Under the pieces are notes generated by a model. The model was not told the DNA's origin and did not search any database. It worked only from the letters and a program-made list of their open reading frames with translations. Below are positions 53,890 through 62,479 of a stretch of 64,000 bases of DNA, in pieces. Within the stretch, counting starts at the first letter, position 1; the number at the start of each line of letters is the position of its first letter. This stretch comes from Formosa sp. Hel1_31_208 (lineage in GTDB: Bacteria > Bacteroidota > Bacteroidia > Flavobacteriales > Flavobacteriaceae). A program made the position numbers and the translations under genes. The stretch lies in assembly GCF_900104785.1 (NCBI RefSeq), contig NZ_LT629733.1, positions 1,272,501 to 1,336,500 on the forward strand, read 5' to 3'.

Positions 53890-54986
53890 AACGTTTTTAA
53901 TAGACCTTGTTCATTAATGATGTAGGTGGTTTTTGAAATAGGACTCTTTATTTGGTATTCAAACCCAAAATTAGTTTTGAAAAATGTCGCAACTAATGAG
54001 TCACTTTCTGAATATTTTACATTCATTTCTCTTATCGAACCCGTTTCTGTTTTTAATAATTCTTTTAAATCTTGATGTCTGGTTTTTCTGAAAAGCGCAT
54101 ATGCCACTTGCTTTACAAGCATATCAGGATCTTCCTTAAATATCACTTTGTCTGAAGTTTCTTGTTCTGTAAATTGCAGTATACCCCATTTTTCAGGTTC
54201 ATGCATGTTGATGACTTTCTGATTACTCCAAACCCAGTTGTATTCTTTTAAATAGGTGTCATTTTCTTTTTTGCGCTGGTATTCACCATCAATAATATCA
54301 AAATCCCACTCAACTCTTGAAAAATTAAGTTTCCACTGTTCATTTTCTTTGGGAAAGGTTTTTGGTTTGTTTTTTAATCGAACAAAGGGTAGCAACGGGA
54401 TAGCTATTTCTAGTGACCAAGAGTTATCAATGTCATTGTATTTATTTATCGAGCCGTTGATGAATACGGCAGATTTTAATTGCTTTAGATCCCATTCAAA
54501 ATTAGCTTTCCCACCAACACGGTAAGGTTTATCTAAATATAAATCCCAAACTGTATTTAAAGCATTAATTTCAATTTCACCATATCCAAAACCAGTTTGA
54601 GATGGATCTAAAAAGACTTCAAAGTCATTGTTTAAATAGATGATCGCATCTCTTTCTGTAATATCTCCCCAAATATGAGGTTCCTTCATTAGCGCATAAA
54701 CATATAAATAATCATTATCCCAAAGCATTTTCACTTTGGTGCTGAATTTTGGAATTTTAACACCTTCAATATCAATGAAATCATGAGTAAATGAAGCATT
54801 GTTCCATTCAATTTCATCGGCTTTACCATCTATAGTTAATTCAGTATTCACCTTGGTGACAATGTAGTGTTGCGGATTTACAATATCTTGAGTTACATTA
54901 ATGGTGTCGATTGGTATGAGCTCTTTTCCTTTTGTTTTACAAGAGGTAATAATGATTAATAATATGTATAACCCGATTTGTTTCAT
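53886..54986 (-). CDS. Carbohydrate-binding family 9-like (CBM9) lipoprotein
   Basis: 366 residues. Lipobox ILLIIITSC. Residues about 45-250 form a CBM9-like (CBM-like carbohydrate/DOMON-related) domain with VKMLWDNDYLYVYALMKEPHIWG and NNDFEVFLDPSQTGFGYGEIEINALNTVWDLYLDKPYR. The C-terminal third has no named domain. It starts directly after the trpB stop (no gap) and overlaps the GHL10 gene by 4 bases. The pair looks like a surface glycan-processing unit inserted in the trp operon. Confidence 0.85.
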   Translation of the reverse strand: MKQIGLYILLIIITSCKTKGKELIPIDTINVTQDIVNPQHYIVTKVNTELTIDGKADEIEWNNASFTHDFIDIEGVKIPKFSTKVKMLWDNDYLYVYALMKEPHIWGDITERDAIIYLNNDFEVFLDPSQTGFGYGEIEINALNTVWDLYLDKPYRVGGKANFEWDLKQLKSAVFINGSINKYNDIDNSWSLEIAIPLLPFVRLKNKPKTFPKENEQWKLNFSRVEWDFDIIDGEYQRKKENDTYLKEYNWVWSNQKVINMHEPEKWGILQFTEQETSDKVIFKEDPDMLVKQVAYALFRKTRHQDLKELLKTETGSIREMNVKYSESDSLVATFFKTNFGFEYQIKSPISKTTYIINEQGLLKTL

Positions 54987-56168
54987 TTACAATTTAAAAT
55001 AATCAATATAATTCTGTAAATCTTTATCGCCACGACCCGAAAGGTTGATGACGATGATATCTTCTGGTTTAAATGTCTTTTGATTAAAAATAGCTAAAGA
55101 GTGACTAGTTTCAATAGCAGGAATTATACCTTCCAACTGACTTAATTCTAATCCAGCTATCATGGCTTCATCATCGGTAATTGACATGAATTCGGCACGA
55201 CCAGAGGTGTATAAATGTGCATGCATTGGACCAACACCAGGATAGTCTAAACCTGCGGAAATAGAATAGGGCTCGGTTATTTGTCCGTCATCAGTTTGCA
55301 TTAATAGCGTCTTACTACCATGGATAATGCCTTCACGACCGAGAACGGAAGTAGCAGCACTCTCACCAGAATGGATTCCCTTTCCGGCAGCTTCCACAGC
55401 TATTAATTTCACATCTGTATCTTCTAAATAATGATAAAAGGCACCAGCCGCATTGCTACCACCACCAACACAAGCAACGACATAATCAGGTTTGTCTGTT
55501 CCTTCATTTTCTTTAAGTTGCCATTGAATTTCTTCGGAAACAATAGCTTGAAAACGAGCTACCATATCTGGATAGGGATGAGGGCCTACAACACTTCCGA
55601 CAATATAATGCGTATCGACAGGATTGTTTATCCAATCGCGCATGGCTTCATTTGTAGCATCTTTTAAGGTTTTGCTCCCAGAAGTTGCAGGCACAACTCT
55701 TGCTCCTAACATTTTCATTCTGGCTACATTTGGTGCTTGACGCGCAATATCAATTTCTCCCATATACACCACACATTCCATGCCCATGAGTGCACACACA
55801 GTTGCTGTGGCTACACCATGTTGACCTGCTCCCGTTTCGGCAATTATTCTGGTTTTGCCTAACCGTTGCGCCAATAAAATTTGTCCAACGGTATTGTTGA
55901 TTTTGTGTGCACCTGTATGATTTAAATCTTCACGTTTTAGGTAGATTTTGGTATTGTATTTTTCACTGAGACGTTTTGCAAAATAGAGTGGAGAAGGTCG
56001 ACCAACATAATCTTTTAATAATTGATCAAATTCTTCTTTAAATGAAGGCTCATCTGTGATCTTTAAATAATTTTGACGTAACTCTTCAATATTTGGGTAA
56101 AGCATCTCTGGGATGTAAGCCCCTCCAAATTCACCGTAGTAACCTTTGTTGTTAATGTTGTAGCTCAT
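54987..56168 (-). CDS. trpB: Tryptophan synthase beta chain
   Basis: Condenses indole with serine using PLP. 393 residues: [12 protein letters not shown], the PLP lysine in [14 protein letters not shown], glycine-rich phosphate loop [15 protein letters not shown], and [13 protein letters not shown] TrpB1-type enzyme. It overlaps trpF by 17 bases and abuts CBM9. Cytosolic. Confidence 0.98.
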   Translation of the reverse strand: MSYNINNKGYYGEFGGAYIPEMLYPNIEELRQNYLKITDEPSFKEEFDQLLKDYVGRPSPLYFAKRLSEKYNTKIYLKREDLNHTGAHKINNTVGQILLAQRLGKTRIIAETGAGQHGVATATVCALMGMECVVYMGEIDIARQAPNVARMKMLGARVVPATSGSKTLKDATNEAMRDWINNPVDTHYIVGSVVGPHPYPDMVARFQAIVSEEIQWQLKENEGTDKPDYVVACVGGGSNAAGAFYHYLEDTDVKLIAVEAAGKGIHSGESAATSVLGREGIIHGSKTLLMQTDDGQITEPYSISAGLDYPGVGPMHAHLYTSGRAEFMSITDDEAMIAGLELSQLEGIIPAIETSHSLAIFNQKTFKPEDIIVINLSGRGDKDLQNYIDYFKL

Positions 56169-56790
56169 GTTTAAATTTTTCTAATTCAATTGTGTTTTTA
56201 AGGCCTGCTTCAATCTCAAATTTGCTATTCACATCAATAGCGTAGCAATATTTTGAAGCTTTAGTGTTTTTAAAAGCCCGAAGGCTTTTAATCTCATTTA
56301 ATCCAATGCCTCCACTTAAAAAGTAGGGTTTAGTTGATGGGTAATCTTGCAATACGTCCCAATTAAAAGCATAGCCATTTCCGCCAGGTAATTTGCCTTT
56401 AGTGTCAAATAAATAGTAATCGCACGCCTTCTCAAATGCTTTTAAAACTGAAAAATCAAAATCAGTTTTGATGCTAAATACTTTTATAATTTCGACTGTT
56501 CTCGATGTTGAATGACAAAATTCACGAATGGCTTGACAACACTTTGGGGATTCTTGACCATGCAATTGAACTGCCTGTAAATGGTGAGTTTCAATGTTTT
56601 CTATAATTGCGTCTACCGAAGCATCGACAAATACACCAACTTTTTTGATAGATTCTGGTACTTCAGGAAGGTTTCTGTCAAAAAACCGACTTGATTTTTC
56701 ATAGAATATAAAGCCTAAATAATCGGGTAGCAATTGCGCAACCTCGTTTATATTGTCTCTATATTTCATTCCGCAGACTTTCAGTTTCAT
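56152..56790 (-). CDS. trpF: Phosphoribosylanthranilate isomerase
   Basis: 212 residues, TIM barrel. Catalytic Cys in [20 protein letters not shown], and Asp in VDVNSKFE-like region ([14 protein letters not shown]), and FLSGGIGL phosphate site. Stand-alone TrpF (not fused to TrpC). Overlaps trpC by 4 bases and trpB by 17. Confidence 0.96.
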   Translation of the reverse strand: MKLKVCGMKYRDNINEVAQLLPDYLGFIFYEKSSRFFDRNLPEVPESIKKVGVFVDASVDAIIENIETHHLQAVQLHGQESPKCCQAIREFCHSTSRTVEIIKVFSIKTDFDFSVLKAFEKACDYYLFDTKGKLPGGNGYAFNWDVLQDYPSTKPYFLSGGIGLNEIKSLRAFKNTKASKYCYAIDVNSKFEIEAGLKNTIELEKFKHELQH

Positions 56791-57572
56791 TTCTGTAAGT
56801 TTTTAATAAATTGAGCAGCACTCTCACCTGCGTTAGTTGTTTTCATGAAATTCTCACCAATTAAAAAGCCTTTATAACCAAAGGGTTGTAAAGTCTTAAT
56901 GGCTTCAATAGTACTAATGCCGCTTTCTGAAACTTTAACGAAGTCATTAGGGATCAATGCACTTAATTGTTTACTAGTTTCTAATCTGACTTCAAAAGTT
57001 TTTAAGTTTCTATTATTTACCCCAAGCATATCCAGACTAGGCATCACAGACTTATTAAGTTCCTCTTCATTGTGAACTTCAAGCAGCACATCCAAATCTA
57101 GGTGTTTGGCAAATTCAGAAAACTGCTTAATCTCGGCTCTTGTGAGAATAGCTGCGATTAATAAAATGACATCAGCACCATGTGCTTTGGCTTCTAGGAT
57201 TTGATACTCATCAATGATGAATTCTTTACGCAATAATGGCAAATTGCAACTTGCACGAGCGGTTAGAAGATCATCTAAACTTCCACCAAAATACTTTCCA
57301 TCGGTTAGTACCGATATTCCACATACACCAGCATTTTCATAACCTTTAGCAACATCAAAGACGTTTAAATCATGATTAATGACTTGTTTTGAAGGCGAAC
57401 GGCGTTTATGTTCTGCTATTATTCCAGTGTCACTTGAGCGCAGTTTTTTTGCAAGTGAAATGGTTTCTCGTTTAAATAAAACAGACTGTTCAAGTTGACT
57501 CACAGGAATAAGTTGTTTGCGAAGCTTAACTTCAACACGTTTATCGTTTACTATTTTAGTGAGTATATCCAT
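56787..57572 (-). CDS. trpC: Indole-3-glycerol phosphate synthase
   Basis: 261 residues. Catalytic Lys in IIAEHKRRSPSK, ISVLTDGKYFGGS, LLRKEFIIDEYQI, ADVILLIAAIL, LGVNNRNL and SESGI are all present. Converts CdRP to indole-3-glycerol phosphate. It overlaps trpD by one base and trpF by four. Confidence 0.97.
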   Translation of the reverse strand: MDILTKIVNDKRVEVKLRKQLIPVSQLEQSVLFKRETISLAKKLRSSDTGIIAEHKRRSPSKQVINHDLNVFDVAKGYENAGVCGISVLTDGKYFGGSLDDLLTARASCNLPLLRKEFIIDEYQILEAKAHGADVILLIAAILTRAEIKQFSEFAKHLDLDVLLEVHNEEELNKSVMPSLDMLGVNNRNLKTFEVRLETSKQLSALIPNDFVKVSESGISTIEAIKTLQPFGYKGFLIGENFMKTTNAGESAAQFIKNLQK

Positions 57573-58564
57573 TAGTTACTTAATTCTATTAAGGCCTCCA
57601 AGCTTGCTTTTGCTCTTCCGCTTTCAAGACTTTCTTTAGCTAGTTGAAAACCCTCTTGATGTGATATTTTTTGAACTGTTGCTATGGCTAAGCCTGCATT
57701 TGCGCAAACTACATTATTTTGTGCTGGAGTACCTTTTCCATTGATAATCTTTTTAAAGATTTCTGCGGCTTCTAAAACGGTAGTACCACCAAAAATTTCA
57801 GATTGTTCTATTTTTTCAACACCTAAGTCTGATGGGTCTAACATGGTTTCGGTGGCGTTGGAAATGATCTTTGTTTTACCAGTTAAAGAGATTTCGTCAT
57901 AACCATCTAAAGCATGAATAACACTATAGTTTTTGTCGGTATTTTGGTAGAGATAACCATAAATACGTTGGAGCTCTAAGTTAAACACGCCTACCATTTG
58001 ATTCTTAGGAAAAGCTGGATTTACCATTGGTCCGAGCATATTAAAAAATGTTTTCACACCTAATTCTCTGCGAATTGGAGCTACATTTTTCATGGCTGGG
58101 TGAAATAATGGTGCGTGCATCACACAGATTCCTGCTTTGTCAATACTGTGTTTTAACTGATCAACATTATTAGTGAACTTGACACCCAGAGCTTCCATGA
58201 CATTTGAAGACCCTGATGCTGAAGACACACCATAATTACCATGTTTAGCTACTTTAACTCCTGCGCCTGCTGTAACAAAAGAGGATAAGGTGGAAATGTT
58301 AAAGGTGTCTTTTCCATCACCTCCAGTGCCACAAAGATCGATAGCATTAAAATCAGAGAGATCAACAGGAATGCATAATTCAAGTAAGGCATCACGAAAG
58401 CCTTGTAATTCTTCTAGCGTTATACTGCGCATCATATAGATGGTTAAAAAAGACGCAATTTGACTTTGGTTGTATAGTCCTTCGGAAATATTTACCAATA
58501 CATTTTTTGCTTCTTCACTAGAGATGCTTTCGTGGTTTATTAGTCGGTTTAGGATATGTTTCAT
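57572..58564 (-). CDS. trpD: Anthranilate phosphoribosyltransferase
   Basis: 330 residues. DLCGTGGDGKDTFNIST (PRPP site), KHGNYGVSSASGSSNVMEALG and FHPAMKNVAPIRRELGVKTFFNMLGP are signatures. Transfers phosphoribosyl to anthranilate. It starts 1 base after trpG and overlaps trpC by one. Confidence 0.97.
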   Translation of the reverse strand: MKHILNRLINHESISSEEAKNVLVNISEGLYNQSQIASFLTIYMMRSITLEELQGFRDALLELCIPVDLSDFNAIDLCGTGGDGKDTFNISTLSSFVTAGAGVKVAKHGNYGVSSASGSSNVMEALGVKFTNNVDQLKHSIDKAGICVMHAPLFHPAMKNVAPIRRELGVKTFFNMLGPMVNPAFPKNQMVGVFNLELQRIYGYLYQNTDKNYSVIHALDGYDEISLTGKTKIISNATETMLDPSDLGVEKIEQSEIFGGTTVLEAAEIFKKIINGKGTPAQNNVVCANAGLAIATVQKISHQEGFQLAKESLESGRAKASLEALIELSN

Positions 58565-58565
58565 A

Positions 58566-59129
58566 TTAGCTATTGATCCAGTTTTCTAAAATTTGTTTTC
58601 CGTTTGGAGTTAATACAGATTCAGGATGGTATTGCACACCTTTGACATCATAGATTTTATGACGAAGCGACATAATTTGACCGTTGTCATCAAAAGAGGT
58701 AGCTTCTAATTGTTCTGGTAATTTAGAATGTACAACCCATGAATGGTAGCGTCCCACTTCAATAGTTTTATCCATATGATCAAATAGAGACTCGTCATCA
58801 ACGGTAATCGTGACTTTAGTTGCGACGCCATGATAAACCTCTTCTAAATTTAAAAGTGACCCTCCAAAAACCTCACCAATAGCTTGTTGACCGAGACATA
58901 CGCCTAAAATACTTTTGGTTGGCGCATAGGTGCCAATAATAGCTTTTAGTAAACCAGCTTCATCTGGAATTCCGGGTCCAGGTGAAAGGACTATTTTATG
59001 AAATTGATCCACTTCTTCAAGTGTCAATTTGTCGTTGCGCTTAACCGTTACTTCACAATTTAAATCTTCTAAATAATGGACTAAATTATAGGTGAAACTG
59101 TCGTAGTTATCAATAACTAATACTTTCAT
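58566..59129 (-). CDS. trpG: Anthranilate synthase component II (glutamine amidotransferase)
   Basis: 187 residues, class I amidotransferase. Catalytic triad: Cys in ILGVCLGQQAIG, His and Glu in GVQYHPESVL; NYDSFTYNLVHYL at the N-terminus. Supplies ammonia to TrpE; it could also serve PabB. Overlaps trpE by 4 bases. Confidence 0.96.
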   Translation of the reverse strand: MKVLVIDNYDSFTYNLVHYLEDLNCEVTVKRNDKLTLEEVDQFHKIVLSPGPGIPDEAGLLKAIIGTYAPTKSILGVCLGQQAIGEVFGGSLLNLEEVYHGVATKVTITVDDESLFDHMDKTIEVGRYHSWVVHSKLPEQLEATSFDDNGQIMSLRHKIYDVKGVQYHPESVLTPNGKQILENWINS

Positions 59130-60526
59130 ATCTCTTCTGCTAGTTCTATGGCTTTTGTTAAAGCACCTAATTTGTTATATACTTCTTGTAATTCATGTTC
59201 AGGAGTTGATTTAGAGACTAAACCTGCACCTGCTTGCCAATGGAGTTGGTGATTTTGACTTAAAAACGTCCTAATCATAATAGCGTGATTATAATTGCCT
59301 TCAAAATCCATAAAGCCAATGGCACCTCCATAAAATGCTCGGCTTGTTTTTTCATATTGCTCAATAAGCTGCATTGCTCTGTGTTTTGGAGCACCACTTA
59401 ATGTTCCAGCTGGAAATGTATCTGCAACAACTTGCATGGTTGGTGTTTTATCATGTATTTTTCCAGTGACTTTGCTCACTAAGTGAATCACATGAGAAAA
59501 GAATTGAGCTTCTCTATAGGTGTCTACCGAGACTTCACTTCCATGTCTGCTCAAGTCGTTTCTGGCGAGGTCAACTAGCATAACGTGTTCTGCGTTTTCC
59601 TTATCGTCTTCGGCGAGTTGTTTCGCTAGTTGTTGATCTTCTTCGTCATTACCTGTTCTTTTAAAGGTGCCTGCTATAGGATGAATTTCAGCTTGGGTGT
59701 CTTTCACAACGAGTTGTGCTTCTGGGGAACTTCCGAAGATTTTAAAATTTCCGTAGTCAAAATAGAAGAGGTAAGGTGACGGATTAATACTTCTTAAAGC
59801 TCTATAGACATTAAATTCATCGCCTTTAAAAGCCTGAGAGAATTTTTTTGAGAGTACCAATTGAAATACATCACCCCGTGCACAGTGTTTTTTGGCGAGT
59901 TCAACTTGACTTTTATACTCATCATCTGTAAGATTTGATGTGATGTTAGAATCTGGTTTAAAGTTATAAGAGGCAAAATTCTTAGAACTTATTAATTGAA
60001 GAATTTCATCAATATTATTTTCAGTTTTAAAGCAATGCGCGAAAATATAGGCTTCGTTTTTAAAATGATTAATGGCAATGATGTTTTGATACACCGCATA
60101 ATAGATATCTGGAATGTCTAATGAATCTGGTTTTTTAGAGATCTCGATATCTTCAAAATATTTGACTGCATCGTACGCGGTATAACCAAAAATGCCATTA
60201 TTAATAAATTTGAAATCTTCGTCAGAATTTACCTTAAAGCGTTTTGTGAACTTGTGTATTTCCGCAGTAACCGATACATTTAAAGCATTGTTAGTTTTCG
60301 AACTGCCATCGGGATAGCTTTGATAAATCACATCTTTGTCCACCTCTATAGACGCTATAGGATTAAAGCAGATATAGGAAAAACTGTTATCATTGGCGTG
60401 ATAGTCACTACTTTCCAACAAAATACTATTAGGAAATTTATCCCTAATCTTTAAATAGATGCTCACCGGAGTTATGGTGTCTGCTAATATTTTCTTGTAA
60501 TGTGTATATAAACTGAATGTTTTCAT
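59126..60526 (-). CDS. trpE: Anthranilate synthase component I
   Basis: 466 residues of the chorismate-binding family: RGDVFQLVLSKKFS, INPSPYLFYFDYGNFKIFGSSPEAQL, HPIAGTFKRTG, LVDLARNDLSRH and FPAGTLSGAPKHRAM. An N-terminal segment SILLESSDYH occupies the place of the tryptophan feedback site (LLES). First gene of the operon. A terminator lies 12 bases upstream of its ATG, and the trpL leader upstream of that. Confidence 0.97.
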   Translation of the reverse strand: MKTFSLYTHYKKILADTITPVSIYLKIRDKFPNSILLESSDYHANDNSFSYICFNPIASIEVDKDVIYQSYPDGSSKTNNALNVSVTAEIHKFTKRFKVNSDEDFKFINNGIFGYTAYDAVKYFEDIEISKKPDSLDIPDIYYAVYQNIIAINHFKNEAYIFAHCFKTENNIDEILQLISSKNFASYNFKPDSNITSNLTDDEYKSQVELAKKHCARGDVFQLVLSKKFSQAFKGDEFNVYRALRSINPSPYLFYFDYGNFKIFGSSPEAQLVVKDTQAEIHPIAGTFKRTGNDEEDQQLAKQLAEDDKENAEHVMLVDLARNDLSRHGSEVSVDTYREAQFFSHVIHLVSKVTGKIHDKTPTMQVVADTFPAGTLSGAPKHRAMQLIEQYEKTSRAFYGGAIGFMDFEGNYNHAIMIRTFLSQNHQLHWQAGAGLVSKSTPEHELQEVYNKLGALTKAIELAEEI

Positions 60527-60537
60527 TTTTTGTTATT

Positions 60538-60570
60538 AAAAAAGGCTTGTCGTGAATGACAAGCCTTTTT
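60538..60570 (-). terminator. Attenuator terminator upstream of trpE
   Basis: On the minus strand GGCTTGTC (60565-60558), loop ATTCAC, GACAAGCC (60551-60544), then six T (60543-60538). Perfect 8-bp stem extended by A/T pairs. It stops transcription before trpE unless its loop and distal arm are taken by the antiterminator. Confidence 0.93.
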
Positions 60571-60612
60571 GATATGTTTACTTTAAATATACCTATAGGA
60601 TTAGTTCACGAC
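60549..60612 (-). promoter_or_regulatory. Antiterminator pairing segments of the trp leader
   Basis: GTCGTGAA in the end of the leader ORF (minus, 60612-60605) is fully complementary to TTCACGAC (minus, 60556-60549), which covers the terminator loop and the first three bases of its distal arm. A ribosome at the leader stop codon would mask the first segment; one stalled at the Trp codons would not. Confidence 0.7.
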
Positions 60613-60663
60613 GTTTGAGTTTCGAGAAGACCACCACCAAGTATGATTTAAATTTGTGTTCAT
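60601..60663 (-). CDS. trpL: trp operon leader peptide with Trp-Trp-Trp
   Basis: A 20-residue ORF on the minus strand, MNTNLNHTWWWSSRNSNVVN, with three consecutive Trp codons (TGG x3 at positions 9-11) and a TAA stop. It starts about 10 bases after the predicted transcription start. It lies between the trp promoter and the attenuator terminator. The Trp run would stall ribosomes when charged tRNA-Trp is scarce; the pairing segment begins 21 bases after the last Trp codon, outside a stalled ribosome. A classic leader-peptide layout. Confidence 0.88.
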   Translation of the reverse strand: MNTNLNHTWWWSSRNSNVVN

Positions 60664-60678
60664 TTGAATTATAAAGTT

Positions 60679-60709
60679 CAAATATAAACATGAAAATTTA
60701 GTTTTCAAA
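60679..60709 (-). promoter_or_regulatory. Promoter of the trp operon (TTTG-N19-TATATTTG)
   Basis: On the minus strand TTTG (60709-60706), 19 bases, TATATTTG (60686-60679). Both elements match the Bacteroidota consensus. The leader ATG lies 16 bases beyond the -7 box. Confidence 0.85.
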
Positions 60710-60720
60710 CTATATCTTAA

Positions 60721-60757
60721 AAAAAGAAAGAGATTCCCATAATCATGGGAATCTCTA
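60721..60757 (-). terminator. Terminator of the MarR-YceI operon
   Basis: AGAGATTCCCAT (60730-60741), loop AATC, ATGGGAATCTCT (60746-60757); on the minus strand it is followed by TTTCTTTTTT. It separates YceI from the trp promoter. Confidence 0.88.
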
Positions 60758-60788
60758 ATCACTTAATGTTGCTATTAATCAAAATTTC

Positions 60789-61361
60789 TTAAAACTTCAA
60801 CATGACATTTAGATCAAATTCGTCGTAAATAGCTTTGTCTTTTAAACCGTCAAAGAAGCTAGCCGAACCATAACGGATTCCGTATTTAGTTCTATCGATT
60901 TTAACTGTGGCAGTTGCAGTATTATCCTTTACCATCATATCGAAAGTTGTTGGATGTGTTTCACCTTTAACTGTTAAGTCTCCGGTTACTTTAAAGTTTC
61001 CGTCTTTACCTTCTACCTTAGTAATGGTTAACATAGCATTAGGGTACTTTGCAATGCCGAAGAAATCATCTGATTTTAAATGACCTTCTAATTTTTCTTT
61101 ACCGCTTCCAGCTTCTAAATCGGTAACATTAATACTTGTCATATCAATTGAAAAGTTTCCACCTGTTAATTGATCGTCTTCAAATACTAGAGAACCGTCT
61201 TTTAAAGAAATAGTTCCTTCGTGTGAGCCAGTGACTTTATAACCTTTCCAAGAGATCGTAGATTCTTGAACTTTCACTTCTCTTTTTAAAAGGCTTGTAA
61301 AAGATACAAATGATAATGCTAGTACTAAAATAGCTGCTGTTTTTAAAATGTTTGTTTTCAT
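60789..61361 (-). CDS. YceI family periplasmic lipid-binding protein
   Basis: 190 residues with a signal peptide (LKTAAILVLALSFVSFTS). YceI fold: STISWKGYKVTGSHEGTISLKDGSL, the SIDMTSINVTD strand, HLKSDDFFGIAKYPNAMLTI and LTVKGETHPTTFDM. YceI proteins bind isoprenoid or other hydrophobic ligands in the periplasm. It lies 29 bases downstream of the MarR gene, so it is probably controlled by it. Confidence 0.92.
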   Translation of the reverse strand: MKTNILKTAAILVLALSFVSFTSLLKREVKVQESTISWKGYKVTGSHEGTISLKDGSLVFEDDQLTGGNFSIDMTSINVTDLEAGSGKEKLEGHLKSDDFFGIAKYPNAMLTITKVEGKDGNFKVTGDLTVKGETHPTTFDMMVKDNTATATVKIDRTKYGIRYGSASFFDGLKDKAIYDEFDLNVMLKF

Positions 61362-61390
61362 TGTTTTGTAATTTAAATTCTGTTTTTGGT

Positions 61391-61846
61391 TTATAATTGT
61401 AGTTTAGATAATAAGGCGTTGAGTTGCTCTAATTCATCTGCGTTTAGGTTTTTGGTAATCTTTTCTTCCGTTGAATTTACCAGTTGGTCCAAATCTTTCA
61501 GTTTGTCTAATCCAGTTTTGGTGATGTAAAGCTCTATTTTACGACGGTTGTTTTTACACTCTGTTCGTTTCACACAATCTTTTAAAATGAGTTTATCTAT
61601 CAATCTAGTCGTGTTACTCATTTTATTGATCATACGCTCCTGAATATCTTGAAGATTTAAGGGGTTTCCCTTCTGACCTCTTAAGATGCGCAGTACATTA
61701 AATTGTTCTAGAGAAAGGTCATGAGGCTTTAAGACTTCTAAAAGCTGATTTTTTACCACAGTATTGGATAGAAACACGTTAATCACCGTTTGTCTTGACA
61801 AGGGTAACTGTGATGCTGTTTTTAATATGGTATTCAACTCTTTCAT
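61391..61846 (-). CDS. MarR family transcriptional regulator
   Basis: 151 residues from the ATG at 61846. Winged-helix MarR fold: LSLEQFNVLRILRGQKG, LNLQDIQERMINKMSNTTRLIDKLILK (recognition helix) and the wing CKNNRRKIELYITKTGLDKL. A 20-bp palindrome lies directly upstream of its start, so autoregulation is likely. It co-transcribes with yceI and diverges from the TlpA-like gene. Confidence 0.92.
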   Translation of the reverse strand: MKELNTILKTASQLPLSRQTVINVFLSNTVVKNQLLEVLKPHDLSLEQFNVLRILRGQKGNPLNLQDIQERMINKMSNTTRLIDKLILKDCVKRTECKNNRRKIELYITKTGLDKLKDLDQLVNSTEEKITKNLNADELEQLNALLSKLQL

Positions 61847-61851
61847 GTACA

Positions 61852-61872
61852 ACAATTGTATATACAAATGTA
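61852..61872. promoter_or_regulatory. Palindromic MarR-type operator overlapping the -7 box
   Basis: TTGTATATACAA (61856-61867) is a perfect 12-bp palindrome that extends to ACA-n-TTGTATATACAA-n-TGT (61852-61871). It overlaps the minus-strand -7 box (TACATTTG, 61872-61865) 19 bases upstream of the MarR ATG. Confidence 0.65.
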
Positions 61873-61948
61873 GTAGTTAAGTTGATGTATTTTTTTAATA
61901 TTTTGTTAAATTTTCCGAAAGGCGGTATTTCATGTTTAAATTTAGGTC

Positions 61949-62473
61949 ATGAATCAGATGACAATCCTTGTTTTTATGGTGCTTTTTACCTTCGGAAAAA
62001 CGTCCGAGGAGCGCAATATTCATGACATCAACCAAGCATATATCGTTTCAGATGCCTTAAAGGTTTTTAATTTTGATGAGCTAGAAGCGTATTTAAGTAA
62101 AAAAGATCAGAATAAAACTTATGTGATCAATTTTTGGGCAACATGGTGTGCGCCCTGTGTTAAAGAACTGCCTTATTTTGAACAACTAAATACAGCTTAC
62201 GCAAATCAAAGCGTTGAAGTTATTTTAGTGAGTCTCGACTTTCCAAAACAAATTGATACCAAGCTAAAACCTTTTTTGAAAAAGCATAAATTAGAAAGTG
62301 AGGTTGTCGTGTTAGATGATATTGACTCAAATACATGGATACCCAAGGTAAATGAAAATTGGTCGGGTGCTATACCAGCAACTATCATATACAATAAAAC
62401 TAAAAAGACGTTTTATGAGCGTTCTTTTACCTATCAAGAATTAGAAACTGAATTAAAACAATTTATAAAATAG
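61949..62473 (+). CDS. TlpA-like thiol-disulfide oxidoreductase
   Basis: 174 residues with a short N-terminal hydrophobic segment (MTILVFMVLFTFG). The thioredoxin fold carries the active site FWATWCAPCVKELPYFEQL and a cis-Pro in SGAIPATIIYNK. Likely reduces disulfides in the periplasm. It lies 6 bases upstream of the next redoxin gene and diverges from the MarR gene. Confidence 0.9.
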   Translation: MNQMTILVFMVLFTFGKTSEERNIHDINQAYIVSDALKVFNFDELEAYLSKKDQNKTYVINFWATWCAPCVKELPYFEQLNTAYANQSVEVILVSLDFPKQIDTKLKPFLKKHKLESEVVVLDDIDSNTWIPKVNENWSGAIPATIIYNKTKKTFYERSFTYQELETELKQFIK

Positions 62474-62479
62474 ACTATT

